Notes: generated by a model not told the origin, from the letters alone. Counted from the stretch's first letter, positions 9,260 to 17,374 are shown. The stretch is 64,000 nt of DNA from an uncultured Rhodospirillaceae bacterium (GCA_900550445.1 URSF01000002.1:1-64000); one strand, 5' to 3'. Translations and numbers: made by a program.

Positions 9260-10227
9260 GGAAGAGCCGCCAGATAAGACAGCAGCATTTCTTTGAAAGC
9301 TTCTTTGTCGACTTTATGCGTTACCAGGCAATTTCTTTTGGATCCTTCTTCAAAAGTTGTCATGCCGAACTTTTCGCTGCCGGGATCCGTATTCACCTGA
9401 ACAGTACCGTATCTGCCGGAAAATAAAGCCGGGCGAATCAGACAGCCGACAGCGCAGGGGTCGTACAGGGACGTTCCGGTTTCGGGAGCGATACCGTCTT
9501 TTGACAGTTGAGCCAGATGGGCCGACAGCGTTTTGGCCGTTGCGTCCAACAGATCGGCGCTGATCGTGGCGCAGCGCGTATTTAAATCGCGCATTTTTTC
9601 AATAAAAGCTTTGTCCGCAACAGCCTGCATGCCGACTTCCATCGGAATGACGGTAACGCGTTCGGCCATGTCAAAAACGATTTGCGCGGCATGCGGATCC
9701 GCCAGCATGTTAAATTCGGCGTAAGGCGTTGAATTTCCCCGCGGTCCGTCTTCGCAGAATGCGCCGCCCATAATAATCAGCTCGCGGATTCTGGAAACGG
9801 TTTTCGGTTCTTTTAAAAAAACGGTCGCAATGTTTGTCAAAGGTCCGATCGCCAACAGACTGACTTCTTTTTCAGGCGATTTCATCAGCGTTTTAATGAT
9901 AAAGTCAACGGCATTTTCATTTTCGCCTTTGTAGGCCGGCGTACCGAAATCCAGTCCGGCCAGTCCGTCGGATCCGTGAACCCATTCGGCGTTGAACGTT
10001 GTGCGTTTTAAAGGTCTGTCGCAGCCTTTATAAACGGGAATGTCCGTATGCCAAGCAAAATCACACAGCCGGCGAATATTATATTCGGCTTTGTCAACGC
10101 CGACATTGCCGTTGACCGCCGTTATGCCGACTATTTCCAAATCGGGATCCGCCATCGCCATAAACAAAGCGATTGCATCGTCAATCCCCGGATCGGTATC
10201 AATGATGATTTTGGTTTTCGCGCTCAT
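9256..10227 (-). CDS. Inosine-uridine preferring nucleoside hydrolase family protein
   Basis: A 323-residue nucleoside hydrolase that cleaves the N-glycosidic bond of ribonucleosides to ribose and base, for salvage. The calcium-binding aspartate cluster IIIDTDPGIDDAIALFMA opens the protein at residues 8-25. The second signature, LLAIGPLTNIATVF, is near 125, and the late aspartate is in SLYDPCAVGCLI near 245. Length matches the IUNH family (about 310-330). Substrate specificity cannot be read from sequence alone. It heads the minus-strand run hydrolase-dusA-plsY-dprA-topA-rnr, with a 217-base gap upstream that includes the terminator of the RTX gene. Confidence 0.93.
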   Translation of the reverse strand: MSAKTKIIIDTDPGIDDAIALFMAMADPDLEIVGITAVNGNVGVDKAEYNIRRLCDFAWHTDIPVYKGCDRPLKRTTFNAEWVHGSDGLAGLDFGTPAYKGENENAVDFIIKTLMKSPEKEVSLLAIGPLTNIATVFLKEPKTVSRIRELIIMGGAFCEDGPRGNSTPYAEFNMLADPHAAQIVFDMAERVTVIPMEVGMQAVADKAFIEKMRDLNTRCATISADLLDATAKTLSAHLAQLSKDGIAPETGTSLYDPCAVGCLIRPALFSGRYGTVQVNTDPGSEKFGMTTFEEGSKRNCLVTHKVDKEAFKEMLLSYLAALP

Positions 10228-10406
10228 GAATTTTTCCCTTACACATATAAAGTGACTTGAAAATAAAAGGGAATGTCCGGGAAATCAATCTTTTTTCGTC
10301 TGCGCCGGGAAAGCGTAAAAGATAACTTGAGAGTTTCCGCCATACGGGGGCGGAACCGGCCGGCGCTTTGAATGATTTTGGAAAATAGTTTGTATCCCGA
10401 ACAGAA

Positions 10407-10432
10407 AATGTCCCGATGTTTATCGGGACATT
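10407..10432 (-). terminator. Hairpin after the RTX gene
   Basis: A perfect 11-base stem (AATGTCCCGAT / ATCGGGACATT) with a 4-base loop lies 13 bases beyond the stop codon of the RTX gene. On the minus strand it is followed by TTCTG only, so it lacks a long U-tract. It may end or stabilise the transcript. The other bases between 10228 and 10444 show no gene. Confidence 0.6.
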
Positions 10433-10444
10433 CGCAATGTTCGG

Positions 10445-12823
10445 CTATGTTCTGGCCTGCCATAATCTTGTTACGGTTTCTTTAAAACCTCCGGATAAAG
10501 AAGCGTCTTGAGAAATCGCGCCCGTATTCGGTTGAGAAAACGACGACATCGCCTGAACCAGCAGTTCTATATCGGCCGTTCCTATCGTTTTCGTGTCCGT
10601 TTGAATTTGAAACAGCCGAGCATCTTTATTTGAATACCATGAATTAACCGTCATGGAATCTTCTGTTTCCAAAATGGAAACTTTTAAATTGTTTCCTTCC
10701 CGTTCAAACCACAGATTATCATAATCCGCCTGCGTAATATGCAATGTATTTTCCCCTTGCGCGTCGGAAATCGTATCCTGATCATAACCGCGTCCGAAAA
10801 TATAGGTATCGTCGCCTGCGCCGCCGTTCAACGTATCGTTTCCCGCGCCGCCGATTAACGTATCGTTTCCGTTTTTGCCGGACAACATATCGTTACCGGC
10901 CAATCCGTATAAAGTATCGTTTTCTTCTGTTCCGCTAATGATGTCATTGCCCGATGTGCCGACATTTTGTTCGCCCAATGTTGCCAGAGCAATTTCAAAG
11001 GCTGTTCCGTTTTCATCGCCTGCATTTTTCAGAGCGGATATGGCTTGCGCTCCCAACTCTCCGTAAACATTTAATGCAGAAACTACTTTATTCAAAAACA
11101 AAGATGCATTCGTTCCTTGGGCGGCAAAAGCCGTCTGTAGTTTTGTCAATGCTTCAGTTACGTCAACAGTCCATTCCTGCGTTTCCTCATTCCAGTTTAA
11201 CGCAATGGAATCAACATATTCCTGATAATGAGTCTGCGCCAGCAAAGCCCCTTCAATATAATCTTTTAACTTTTCAAAAGCTTCTAATAACAGCGGCGCA
11301 GCCTGTCCGTGCGGATTAGGATCACGTTCGCCCCAGCACCATGTCCCTAAATACTCTTCTCCTAAAAATTCTTCCAACGTTTCCAGTTTACGTGCATCAC
11401 CGATCGCATTGCCGTAAATCTGTGTTGCCGCACGGCTTTCGGGATCAATGTCTGCTACACCGGCCCAAGTGTAAATCAAATTCAACAATATGGCGTCGCG
11501 GGTGTCAAAATCTGTTGCGGCAATATATTGTTCTACCAGAGTTTTTAATGTTCCGGTCGTATCCAAAGCCATTGCCGTATGTAAATCGTGGACGTTGCCA
11601 AATCCATCTACGTTGGGAAGTTCGGCGATTTCGTCTGATATTTCAACATTGGCCAAATCAATCGTATCGGCATAATCAACGTCAAACCAGACGTCAGTAA
11701 TTATCCCGGTTGTTGCGTCTGTTTTTGTAAAGGAACCCGTTTGATTATGTTCGTTGCCGTTATTATCCGTAATGGTTTGATTTTGGTAATTCAGGTTAAT
11801 AGATGTTATGCCGGCTTCATTTAAAGTTTTTAATTCACCGTCATCAACAACACCGTTTTGATTTAAATCCTGCCAAACTTTTATTTCGCCGAAAGCATCG
11901 TCATCACCGTCAAAAACACCGTCGTGATTGCTGTCTAAATCCGCCAGAGCTTCAAAGCCGTTAGCGGCTTTTTCTCCGTTGGATAAAATCGTCTGATTAC
12001 CAAACAGTTCTGATCCGTTATCTATTTGCCCGTTATTATTCAAGTCACGAACCAAGATACCGTCATCTTTTCCAATCCAGCCTGTCTTTTCGGCAAACCC
12101 GTTTCCGTCATGGTCAAAGTAAACGCCATTATCAACGGATACCGTTTCTACGCCGTCTCCGTCTAAATCTATCGCTAACGGCGAGCGTGTTTCTGAAGCT
12201 GTGTCTACTTTTTCCGTTGTTTCCGTTATAAGGTCTTTTAATGATGGAAAAAAAGGATGTTTTTCTTCAAAAATCGTCTTTCCTACTTCTGAAGTAAGTA
12301 TACATGTTATTCCTGAAAGGTATTTTTTAATTGTTAAAACAGTTGAAGAGAAATCAATTGAATTTTGAATTAAATATACTGCTATACGTTCTAATAATTT
12401 AAAAATTGAAATCTCATAGTATTCAATAATTGAATTTTCAATATATTTTTCTAATATATTCATTTTCATGAATAATATTGGAACGTCGCTCCCTATATAA
12501 CCAATATCGTCAAATAATGAAAATACATCAACATCGTCGAAATATTCTTTATTTATAAAACTTGTCCATGTATTACAATTTTGAAAAAGCACGTCATATG
12601 TAATTTTTAATCCATTTTTAGCAAAGGTATCGAAAAGATCCGCCATTAATAAAATTTCATTATATGTATTAAAGGGATTACTTATCTTATTTGAATGAAT
12701 TTCCTTTGTCACAAATTCTCTATCTTTTACCCATTCTGCTGTAGTATTTATCCATTCTCCTTTTTCATATACTTGTTGTGGAACAAAAATAGTCTCTGTT
12801 GATAACTCATTATTTATCGGCAA
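10445..12823 (-). CDS. RTX/haemolysin-type calcium-binding secreted protein (main part; frame continues upstream across a TAG)
   Basis: A 792-codon frame. Residues about 1-210 are unique and AT-rich in codon use. They contain LFQNCNTWTSFI, which resembles the Asn-Cys motif of papain-like NlpC/P60-type folds (inference). Residues about 215-340 form an acidic calcium-binding block (SPLAIDLDGDGVETVS, FDHDGNGFAEKTGW). Residues about 640-700 carry haemolysin-type repeats (GGAGNDTLNGGAGDD). They are followed by a haemolysin-repeat-associated tail ending near LVQAMSSF, typical of type I secretion substrates. There is no N-terminal signal peptide, which fits C-terminal secretion. The first codon is TTG directly after a TAG in the same frame, with GGAGG just before it. 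It could therefore be reinitiated, read through, or part of a broken 863-codon gene. No type I secretion genes are in the window. Confidence 0.8.
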   Translation of the reverse strand: MPINNELSTETIFVPQQVYEKGEWINTTAEWVKDREFVTKEIHSNKISNPFNTYNEILLMADLFDTFAKNGLKITYDVLFQNCNTWTSFINKEYFDDVDVFSLFDDIGYIGSDVPILFMKMNILEKYIENSIIEYYEISIFKLLERIAVYLIQNSIDFSSTVLTIKKYLSGITCILTSEVGKTIFEEKHPFFPSLKDLITETTEKVDTASETRSPLAIDLDGDGVETVSVDNGVYFDHDGNGFAEKTGWIGKDDGILVRDLNNNGQIDNGSELFGNQTILSNGEKAANGFEALADLDSNHDGVFDGDDDAFGEIKVWQDLNQNGVVDDGELKTLNEAGITSINLNYQNQTITDNNGNEHNQTGSFTKTDATTGIITDVWFDVDYADTIDLANVEISDEIAELPNVDGFGNVHDLHTAMALDTTGTLKTLVEQYIAATDFDTRDAILLNLIYTWAGVADIDPESRAATQIYGNAIGDARKLETLEEFLGEEYLGTWCWGERDPNPHGQAAPLLLEAFEKLKDYIEGALLAQTHYQEYVDSIALNWNEETQEWTVDVTEALTKLQTAFAAQGTNASLFLNKVVSALNVYGELGAQAISALKNAGDENGTAFEIALATLGEQNVGTSGNDIISGTEENDTLYGLAGNDMLSGKNGNDTLIGGAGNDTLNGGAGDDTYIFGRGYDQDTISDAQGENTLHITQADYDNLWFEREGNNLKVSILETEDSMTVNSWYSNKDARLFQIQTDTKTIGTADIELLVQAMSSFSQPNTGAISQDASLSGGFKETVTRLWQART
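11828..12186 (-). repeat. Conserved DLDGDG module, intact copy
   Basis: This part of the RTX gene encodes about 120 residues from RSPLAIDLDGDG to DDGELK. It is duplicated at 14237..14595. By my hand alignment 111 of 120 residues are identical and there are no gaps. Similarity stops abruptly at both ends. Confidence 0.9.
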
Positions 12824-13036
12824 CTAACCTCCTTCCAAAGCTATTTTTGAACTGTTACTTTGTACTAATTGCATTACAGAAGGAGGAATTAATGTGCCTT
12901 CTACCTCAATAGTTTTCATAGCAATGGGAACATTATTTTCAAATTTTACTAAAGCATACCCTGTATGCTTTGGGTTTGGTCCCAATATGTCAACATCTCT
13001 TGAAAGAACAACAAGTTTATAATCAGTTCCGCTCAT
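12824..13036 (-). CDS. 70-residue ORF, probable N-terminal piece of the RTX protein
   Basis: This frame starts at ATG 13036 and ends in TAG at 12826-12824. The next codon (TTG, 12823) opens the 792-codon RTX frame in the same phase, so the two ORFs are one reading frame with a single amber codon. The peptide contains GPNPKHTGYALVKFEN, a His-centred strand like the catalytic-His region of NlpC/P60-type or related papain-fold hydrolases. The matching NCNTW motif lies about 150 codons further on, past the TAG. A small independent protein coupled to the RTX gene through GGAGG is the alternative. A sequencing error at the TAG is possible. The ATG is preceded by GGAGTGAAAT, a good ribosome binding site. 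Confidence 0.6.
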   Translation of the reverse strand: MSGTDYKLVVLSRDVDILGPNPKHTGYALVKFENNVPIAMKTIEVEGTLIPPSVMQLVQSNSSKIALEGG

Positions 13037-13053
13037 AATTTCACTCCATATTC

Positions 13054-13872
13054 TTAATAGATTAAAAACTTAAATTTTTCGAATTGAATACATGCTCCAA
13101 ACAACAAAAGAATTAATAGTAAACATCTGTTTAGATTATAATATTTAGATAAAAAATATTTTTCAGGAAGAAAAAGAAAAACAATAGAACTAATAGAAAC
13201 AATTTGAAAATATAATAAATATGTAAAACCGACCATTCCTAACATTCTGTAACAATTTTCATGGCATATGGGGGCCCGAATAATAAAATACATTATTATA
13301 ATTGATGTTATTACAGTGATAAGAGGGGATAATGAAAATAAAAAATTTAATTTAATGCATGTATCTTTGTTGAATGCGTTTTTTACAAAAAAAACATATA
13401 AAAGTATAAAAAATACAATATATTTAAAATCTACTTGCATTATTTTATCTGAGTGAAGAAAATAAAGGACGGACACGCTAAAAAATATAGATAAAAATAA
13501 AAGAAAAAAAATATTGTCTTTTCTTGTAAAGAACGATTGAAAAGATGAAAAATAAAGAAAAAGGTTTATAAAACATATAATTATTACATTTAAATATACA
13601 ACTAAACTGCTTACACTATCAAAAGATATAATCGGTTTTTGATGAATGACAAGCAATGAATTTATTAAAAAAAATAAAAATATAGAATAAAGCGATTTTA
13701 ATATATGTATTTTTTTATAATTTTCTTTAAAAATATCTATAAAAAGAAAAGGTATTAAAAATATCATATAATACAAAATACATCCATATTTGTACAAGAC
13801 ACAGCTTAAGATGATAAAAGAACATGAAATTAAATTCATTTTTGTTTTTTTGAGGTTATTTTCTTTTTTCAT
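13054..13872 (-). CDS. AT-rich polytopic membrane protein, unknown function
   Basis: I do not recognise this 272-residue protein. It is dominated by hydrophobic segments, about seven to eight (for example ISCSFIILSCVLY, FFLLFLSIFFSVSVLYFL, LLLILLLFGACI). It starts with a Lys/Asn-rich stretch, which suggests an inner-membrane protein with a cytoplasmic N-terminus. The DNA is much poorer in G+C than its surroundings (15 of 60 in 13441-13500), a sign of foreign origin. It ends 18 bases before the ORF that leads into the RTX gene and shares its direction, so it is probably cotranscribed. An immunity or accessory role for the RTX protein is only a positional guess. No conserved motif of a transporter or O-antigen polymerase could be fixed. 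Confidence 0.6.
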   Translation of the reverse strand: MKKENNLKKTKMNLISCSFIILSCVLYKYGCILYYMIFLIPFLFIDIFKENYKKIHILKSLYSIFLFFLINSLLVIHQKPIISFDSVSSLVVYLNVIIICFINLFLYFSSFQSFFTRKDNIFFLLFLSIFFSVSVLYFLHSDKIMQVDFKYIVFFILLYVFFVKNAFNKDTCIKLNFLFSLSPLITVITSIIIMYFIIRAPICHENCYRMLGMVGFTYLLYFQIVSISSIVFLFLPEKYFLSKYYNLNRCLLLILLLFGACIQFEKFKFLIY

Positions 13873-13920
13873 TTTCCCTTCGCTCGGTTGATAGACAACC
13901 CTTTTAGTTGAAATTAAAAA

Positions 13921-14037
13921 TTAAGCCTTCTGATAAAAAGTTACAAAAAAAGCACAATGGTTACAATATGGTATAGATATTACAAACGAACATAAAATAC
14001 CGGCTATCAGACTTGTTGCTTTTAAGGGGCGGATCAT
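13921..14037 (-). CDS. 38-residue hydrophobic peptide ORF
   Basis: A short frame from ATG 14037 to TAA 13921 encodes MIRPLKATSLIAGILCSFVI followed by 18 more residues including IPYCNHCAFF. It has a basic N-terminus, one hydrophobic segment and a CxxC pair. AAAGG lies 8 bases upstream of the ATG, and a good promoter lies about 35-60 bases upstream. It ends 48 bases before the membrane protein. It could be a small membrane peptide or a leader. The coding evidence is limited to start context and composition. Confidence 0.35.
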   Translation of the reverse strand: MIRPLKATSLIAGILCSFVISIPYCNHCAFFVTFYQKA

Positions 14038-14069
14038 ATAAAATACCTTTCTGTAATAATGATGATATC

Positions 14070-14098
14070 AGGCTATCAGAGAAATCACATACCGTCAA
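14070..14098 (-). promoter_or_regulatory. Putative sigma-70 promoter of the RTX island
   Basis: On the minus strand TTGACG (14098-14093) is followed after 17 bases by TAGCCT (14075-14070). This fits a housekeeping promoter for the peptide ORF, the membrane protein and the RTX frame. The ten-base word GGCTATCAGA overlaps it at 14071-14080 and recurs at 14002-14011. Confidence 0.5.
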
Positions 14099-14226
14099 GA
14101 GAATTGTTTGACAAATATACAACTTTTAATTGTATTATCTTTCTCTAAGACTTTCGGACGCATATTCTTTAAACGGTGTCAGGATTATTTCTATCAAACG
14201 GCGATGCCTCGTCTTGATTATCACTG

Positions 14227-14811
14227 TTAAGCCGCCTTTAATTCGCCGTCATCAACAACACCGTTTTGATTGAAATCCTGCCAGACTTTTATTTCGCCGA
14301 AGGCTTCATCGTCGCCGTCAAAAACGCCGTCACGATTGCTGTCTAAATCCGCCAAAGCTTCAAAGCCGTTAGCGGCTTTTTCTCCGTTTGATAAAATCGT
14401 CTGATTACCGAACAGTTCCGAACCGTCATCTATTTGTCCGTTTTCGTTAATATCTCGAACCAATAAAGCATCGTCTGAACCGATCCAGCCTGTCTTTTCG
14501 GCAAACCCGTTTCCGTCATGATCAAAATAAACGCCGTTATCAACGGATACAGTTTCTACCCCGTCTCCGTCCAAATCTATCGCTAACGGCGAACGAATTT
14601 CTTCTATTGATTTCTTATTTCCTGATAATTCATCTTTTATCCTTGACATGATGCCTTTGCCGCTTCCTCCGGGAACAGGTTTCCAGCCTCTTTTCGGAGG
14701 ATCATCATCGCCATTATTATCATCCGGTGTACTCGCCGGACCTTGCCCGACAATATATATACCCTTTCCTCCGTCTGAACCGGGGGGCGGCGTCGGTTTT
14801 ATTTTTTTCAT
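14227..14811 (-). pseudogene. Truncated RTX-family gene: different N-terminus plus the DLDGDG module
   Basis: This frame (195 codons from ATG 14811) begins with a Pro/Gly/Asp-rich region of about 70 residues (MKKIKPTPPPGSDGGKG, then DDNNGDDDPPKRGW). It then enters the same calcium-binding module as the big RTX gene, and stops (GELKAA, TAA) exactly where similarity to the intact copy ends. It lacks the middle region, the GGxGxD repeats and the secretion tail, so it cannot be a full type I substrate. A TTG at 14853 would extend the frame but lies in the tRNA terminator, so ATG 14811 is preferred. The likeliest explanation is the displaced 5' part of an older RTX gene, cut off by insertion of the AT-rich block. 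Confidence 0.65.
14237..14595 (-). repeat. Conserved DLDGDG module, truncated copy
   Basis: Direct repeat of 11828..12186 (about 359 bases, same orientation). The two copies bracket roughly 2.05 kb of AT-rich DNA (12187-14236) holding the peptide, the membrane protein and the unique N-terminal part of the RTX frame. This geometry fits insertion or exchange by homologous recombination. Confidence 0.85.
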
Positions 14812-14848
14812 TCTGCTTTGATGTTCATTCTTTACAGAACTTACCAAA

Positions 14849-14880
14849 AACAAACCCTCCCCAAAAAAGGGAAGGGTTTA
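14849..14880 (-). terminator. Rho-independent terminator of the CAU tRNA gene
   Basis: Immediately after the tRNA the minus strand reads AAACCCTTCCC, a T-rich loop, GGGGAGGGTTT, then GTTTTT. This is a stable stem with a U-tract, 4 bases past the CCA end. Confidence 0.8.
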
Positions 14881-14883
14881 TTT

Positions 14884-14960
14884 TGGTAGGTCCAGAGGGA
14901 CTTGAACCCCCGACCAAGGCGTTATGAGCGCCCCGCTCTAACCAACTGAGCTATGGACCC
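14884..14960 (-). tRNA. tRNA with CAU anticodon (Met elongator or Ile2)
   Basis: A 77-base cloverleaf with an encoded CCA. The acceptor stem GGGTCCA pairs with TGGACCT, including one G-U at the base. The D-arm is AGCTCAGTTGGTTAGAGC. The anticodon stem GGGCG/CGCCT carries loop CTCATAA with anticodon CAT. The T-arm is GGGGGTTCAAGTCCCTC with a TTCAAGT loop. It is not initiator tRNA, which has a C1-A mismatch and GGG/CCC anticodon-stem pairs. A CAU anticodon can be elongator Met or, after lysidine modification by TilS, Ile2 reading AUA. The TTGGTCG variable and T-arm stretch resembles known Ile2 genes, but I leave this open. It borders the RTX island, and tRNA 3' ends are common integration sites. 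Confidence 0.93.
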
Positions 14961-14967
14961 ACTTGTT

Positions 14968-14995
14968 AAGATATCAATCTTTTAACTTTTTTCAA
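14968..14995 (-). promoter_or_regulatory. Promoter of the CAU tRNA gene
   Basis: On the minus strand TTGAAA (14995-14990), a 16-base spacer, then TATCTT (14973-14968), ending 7 bases before the first tRNA base. An inverted repeat (GCTCTGC...GCAGAGC, about 15031-15060) lies between this promoter and the rpoD terminator; its role is unclear. Confidence 0.6.
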
Positions 14996-15104
14996 CATAA
15001 AAAAGAATTTGATTTAAGGGACACATTCTTGCTCTGCGCTGCAGTTTGATAAAGCAGAGCAGGGCACACTGAAATTTTTATTTGATGCAAAAGTCTGTTG
15101 ATAT

Positions 15105-15137
15105 AAAAAAAGAACCCGCAAAACGGGCTCTTTTTTT
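15105..15137 (-). terminator. Rho-independent terminator after rpoD
   Basis: The stem GAGCCCG/CGGGTTC (one mismatch) around a TTTTG loop is flanked by A7 and T7 runs. It lies 6 bases after the rpoD stop and would also work on the other strand. Confidence 0.85.
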
Positions 15138-15142
15138 GATTT

Positions 15143-17245
15143 TTAACCGTTATCCAAAAACGACCGCAGCTTTCTTGACCGGCTGGGGTGTTTTAATTTA
15201 CGCAGCGCCTTAGCTTCAATCTGCCGGATACGTTCGCGGGTAACCGAAAACTGCTGGCCGACTTCTTCCAAAGTGTGATCCGTATTCATGCCGATTCCGA
15301 AACGCATTCTTAAAACGCGTTCTTCGCGCGGCGTCAGGCTGGACAAAACCGCCGTGCAGGTCGCACGCAAATTTGTCTGAATTGCTGCGTCCAACGGCTG
15401 AACGACGTTTCTGTCTTCGATAAAGTCGCCCAAATGGCTGTCTTCTTCATCACCGACGGGCGTTTCCAGAGAAATCGGTTCTTTGGCGATTTTTAAAACT
15501 TTGCGCACCTTTTCCAAAGGCATTGTCAGCTTTTCAGCCAATTCTTCCGGCGTCGGTTCCCGCCCGATTTCATGCAGCATCTGACGGCTGGTGCGTACCA
15601 GTTTGTTAATCGTTTCAATCATGTGCACCGGTATGCGGATTGTGCGCGCCTGATCGGCAATCGAACGGGTAATCGCCTGACGAATCCACCAGGTTGCATA
15701 CGTTGAAAATTTGTACCCGCGGCGGTATTCAAATTTATCAACCGCTTTCATCAAGCCGATATTGCCTTCCTGAATTAAATCCAAAAACTGCAAACCGCGG
15801 TTTGTGTATTTTTTTGCAATCGAAATCACCAGGCGCAAGTTGGCTTCAATCATTTCCTTTTTTGCGCGGCTGGATTCCTGTTCGCCTTTTTTTACCATGG
15901 AACAGATCCGCCGGTATTCAAAAATCGGCATACCGATTTCTTCGGCCATGGAAGAAACGGCGTTTTGAATTTCCGCTATTTCATGAGCATACTTTTCTGT
16001 AAATGTTTTCCAGGCTTTGCCTGTTGTTTTCTGAATCCAATTCGAATCAAATTCGGATTTTTTATAAGCTTCCAGAAAATCTTCACGCTTGATGCGGCAG
16101 CTGATCGCCATACGCAGCATTTTTCCTTCCAGAGTCATTAAACGTTTATTGTATTCGTTTAATTGATCAACCAGCATTTCAATGCGGGCGGGGTTCAGCT
16201 GGACGCCTTCCATCAGCGAAACCAGTTCCTGTTTGATTTTTTCAAATTTCTTTTCGGTCGCGGCGGGAACGGGTTTGGCGGCCCTGATGCAGGCCAGACG
16301 CTGATCCTGAACTTTTTTCAGTTTCTGATGCATTGATAAGATCTGATCGAATTGTTCCAGCACCTGCGGCATCAAAGACTGTTCCATCTGTGCCAGAGAA
16401 ACGGAAGGCGAATCGTCTTCGGCGCCGGCATCTTCATCTTCTTCGTCGCCGGAATCTTCTTCAGAGGTTTCTTCCTCTTCGTCTTCTAATTCCTCATCGT
16501 ATTCTTCGCCGTCGTCTTCGTCGTCAAGGTCAGAGTTTTCCGCTTCGTCATATTCCTCATCGGATTCTTCTTCGTTGTATTCTTCGTACTCTTCTGCCTC
16601 GTCTTTTTCTTCTTCTTCGGCGGCGGCATGAGCGGCGGAACTTTCTTCAGCCATGACGGCGGCCGAAGGCAGCGAAGTGGCCAAAGACAAAGCCGGTGCG
16701 TCTTCGTCCGATCCGTATGTAGCGTCCAGATCAATAATGTCGCGCAGCAGCATTTTCCCGGAAATCAAAGCGTTATGCCAGCCGCTTAAAGCTTTGATCG
16801 TCAGAGCGCTTTCGCATAAACCGCCGATCATCAGGTCACGTCCGGCTTCGATGCGTTTGGCAATGGCGATTTCGCCTTCGCGGGACAACAATTCGACGGC
16901 CCCCATTTCGCGCAGATACATGCGCACGGGATCGTCTGTACGGCTGACTTCGGTTTCGTCAAGTTTAAAACCGTCGTCTTCTTCGTTTTCCGGGTTTTCT
17001 TCTTCGGCTTCGTCGTTTTCGATCAGATTGATGCCCATATCGGAAATCATGGCCATCACGTCTTCGATCTGTTCGGACGATTCCTTTTCAGGCGGCAGAG
17101 CGCCGTTTAATTCGTCAACGGTAATGTATCCGCGACTTTTCCCCTTATTCAACAGCTTTTTAAGAGAAGCGCTGAGAGAATCCAACAAAGCGTCTTCTGT
17201 ATTGTCTGTCGGATTGATTTCTTCATCGGCACTGGAAGTAGTCAT
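15143..17245 (-). CDS. rpoD: RNA polymerase primary sigma factor RpoD (sigma-70)
   Basis: The 700-residue housekeeping sigma factor. Region 1.1 is at the N-terminus (LLNKGKSRGYITVDELNGALP). Region 1.2 (DDPVRMYLREMGAVELLSREGEIAIAKRIE) follows. A very acidic low-complexity insert, about residues 200-285 and almost all Glu/Asp with Tyr/Ser, sits in the non-conserved region. Regions 2-4 are complete: ANLRLVISIAKKYTNRGLQF, KFSTYATWWIRQAITRSIAD, the region 3 block RIPVHMIETINKL, and the helix-turn-helix ending VTRERIRQIEAKALRKLKHP. It follows dnaG in the classical macromolecular synthesis order. A strong terminator ends the unit. Confidence 0.98.
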   Translation of the reverse strand: MTTSSADEEINPTDNTEDALLDSLSASLKKLLNKGKSRGYITVDELNGALPPEKESSEQIEDVMAMISDMGINLIENDEAEEENPENEEDDGFKLDETEVSRTDDPVRMYLREMGAVELLSREGEIAIAKRIEAGRDLMIGGLCESALTIKALSGWHNALISGKMLLRDIIDLDATYGSDEDAPALSLATSLPSAAVMAEESSAAHAAAEEEEKDEAEEYEEYNEEESDEEYDEAENSDLDDEDDGEEYDEELEDEEEETSEEDSGDEEDEDAGAEDDSPSVSLAQMEQSLMPQVLEQFDQILSMHQKLKKVQDQRLACIRAAKPVPAATEKKFEKIKQELVSLMEGVQLNPARIEMLVDQLNEYNKRLMTLEGKMLRMAISCRIKREDFLEAYKKSEFDSNWIQKTTGKAWKTFTEKYAHEIAEIQNAVSSMAEEIGMPIFEYRRICSMVKKGEQESSRAKKEMIEANLRLVISIAKKYTNRGLQFLDLIQEGNIGLMKAVDKFEYRRGYKFSTYATWWIRQAITRSIADQARTIRIPVHMIETINKLVRTSRQMLHEIGREPTPEELAEKLTMPLEKVRKVLKIAKEPISLETPVGDEEDSHLGDFIEDRNVVQPLDAAIQTNLRATCTAVLSSLTPREERVLRMRFGIGMNTDHTLEEVGQQFSVTRERIRQIEAKALRKLKHPSRSRKLRSFLDNG

Positions 17246-17374
17246 ATAAAATAGCCTTTACCTCTGTTGCGAAAGAACGCACGCAAAACACCCCCGGAAA
17301 TACTCCGGTCAATTCTGCACTTTTTATGTTTTTGCCAAAGATTTGTCAACAAATAAATAAGAAGGAGAGGCTGT

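Noticed and set aside
9256..10444. Riboswitch or attenuator upstream of the nucleoside hydrolase
   Set aside because: The 217-base spacer shows only the RTX hairpin; no purine, PreQ1 or other conserved aptamer core was found by eye.
14041..14226. Possible C-terminal remnant of the truncated RTX gene after its stop (SDNQDEASPFDRNNPDTV in the +1 phase)
   Set aside because: Only 18 codons; I see no match to the intact copy, so it was not called.
15030..15060. Inverted repeat GCTCTGC...GCAGAGC as a small RNA or second terminator
   Set aside because: The stem is only 7 bases with a long loop and no U-tract; noted only as part of the tRNA upstream region.
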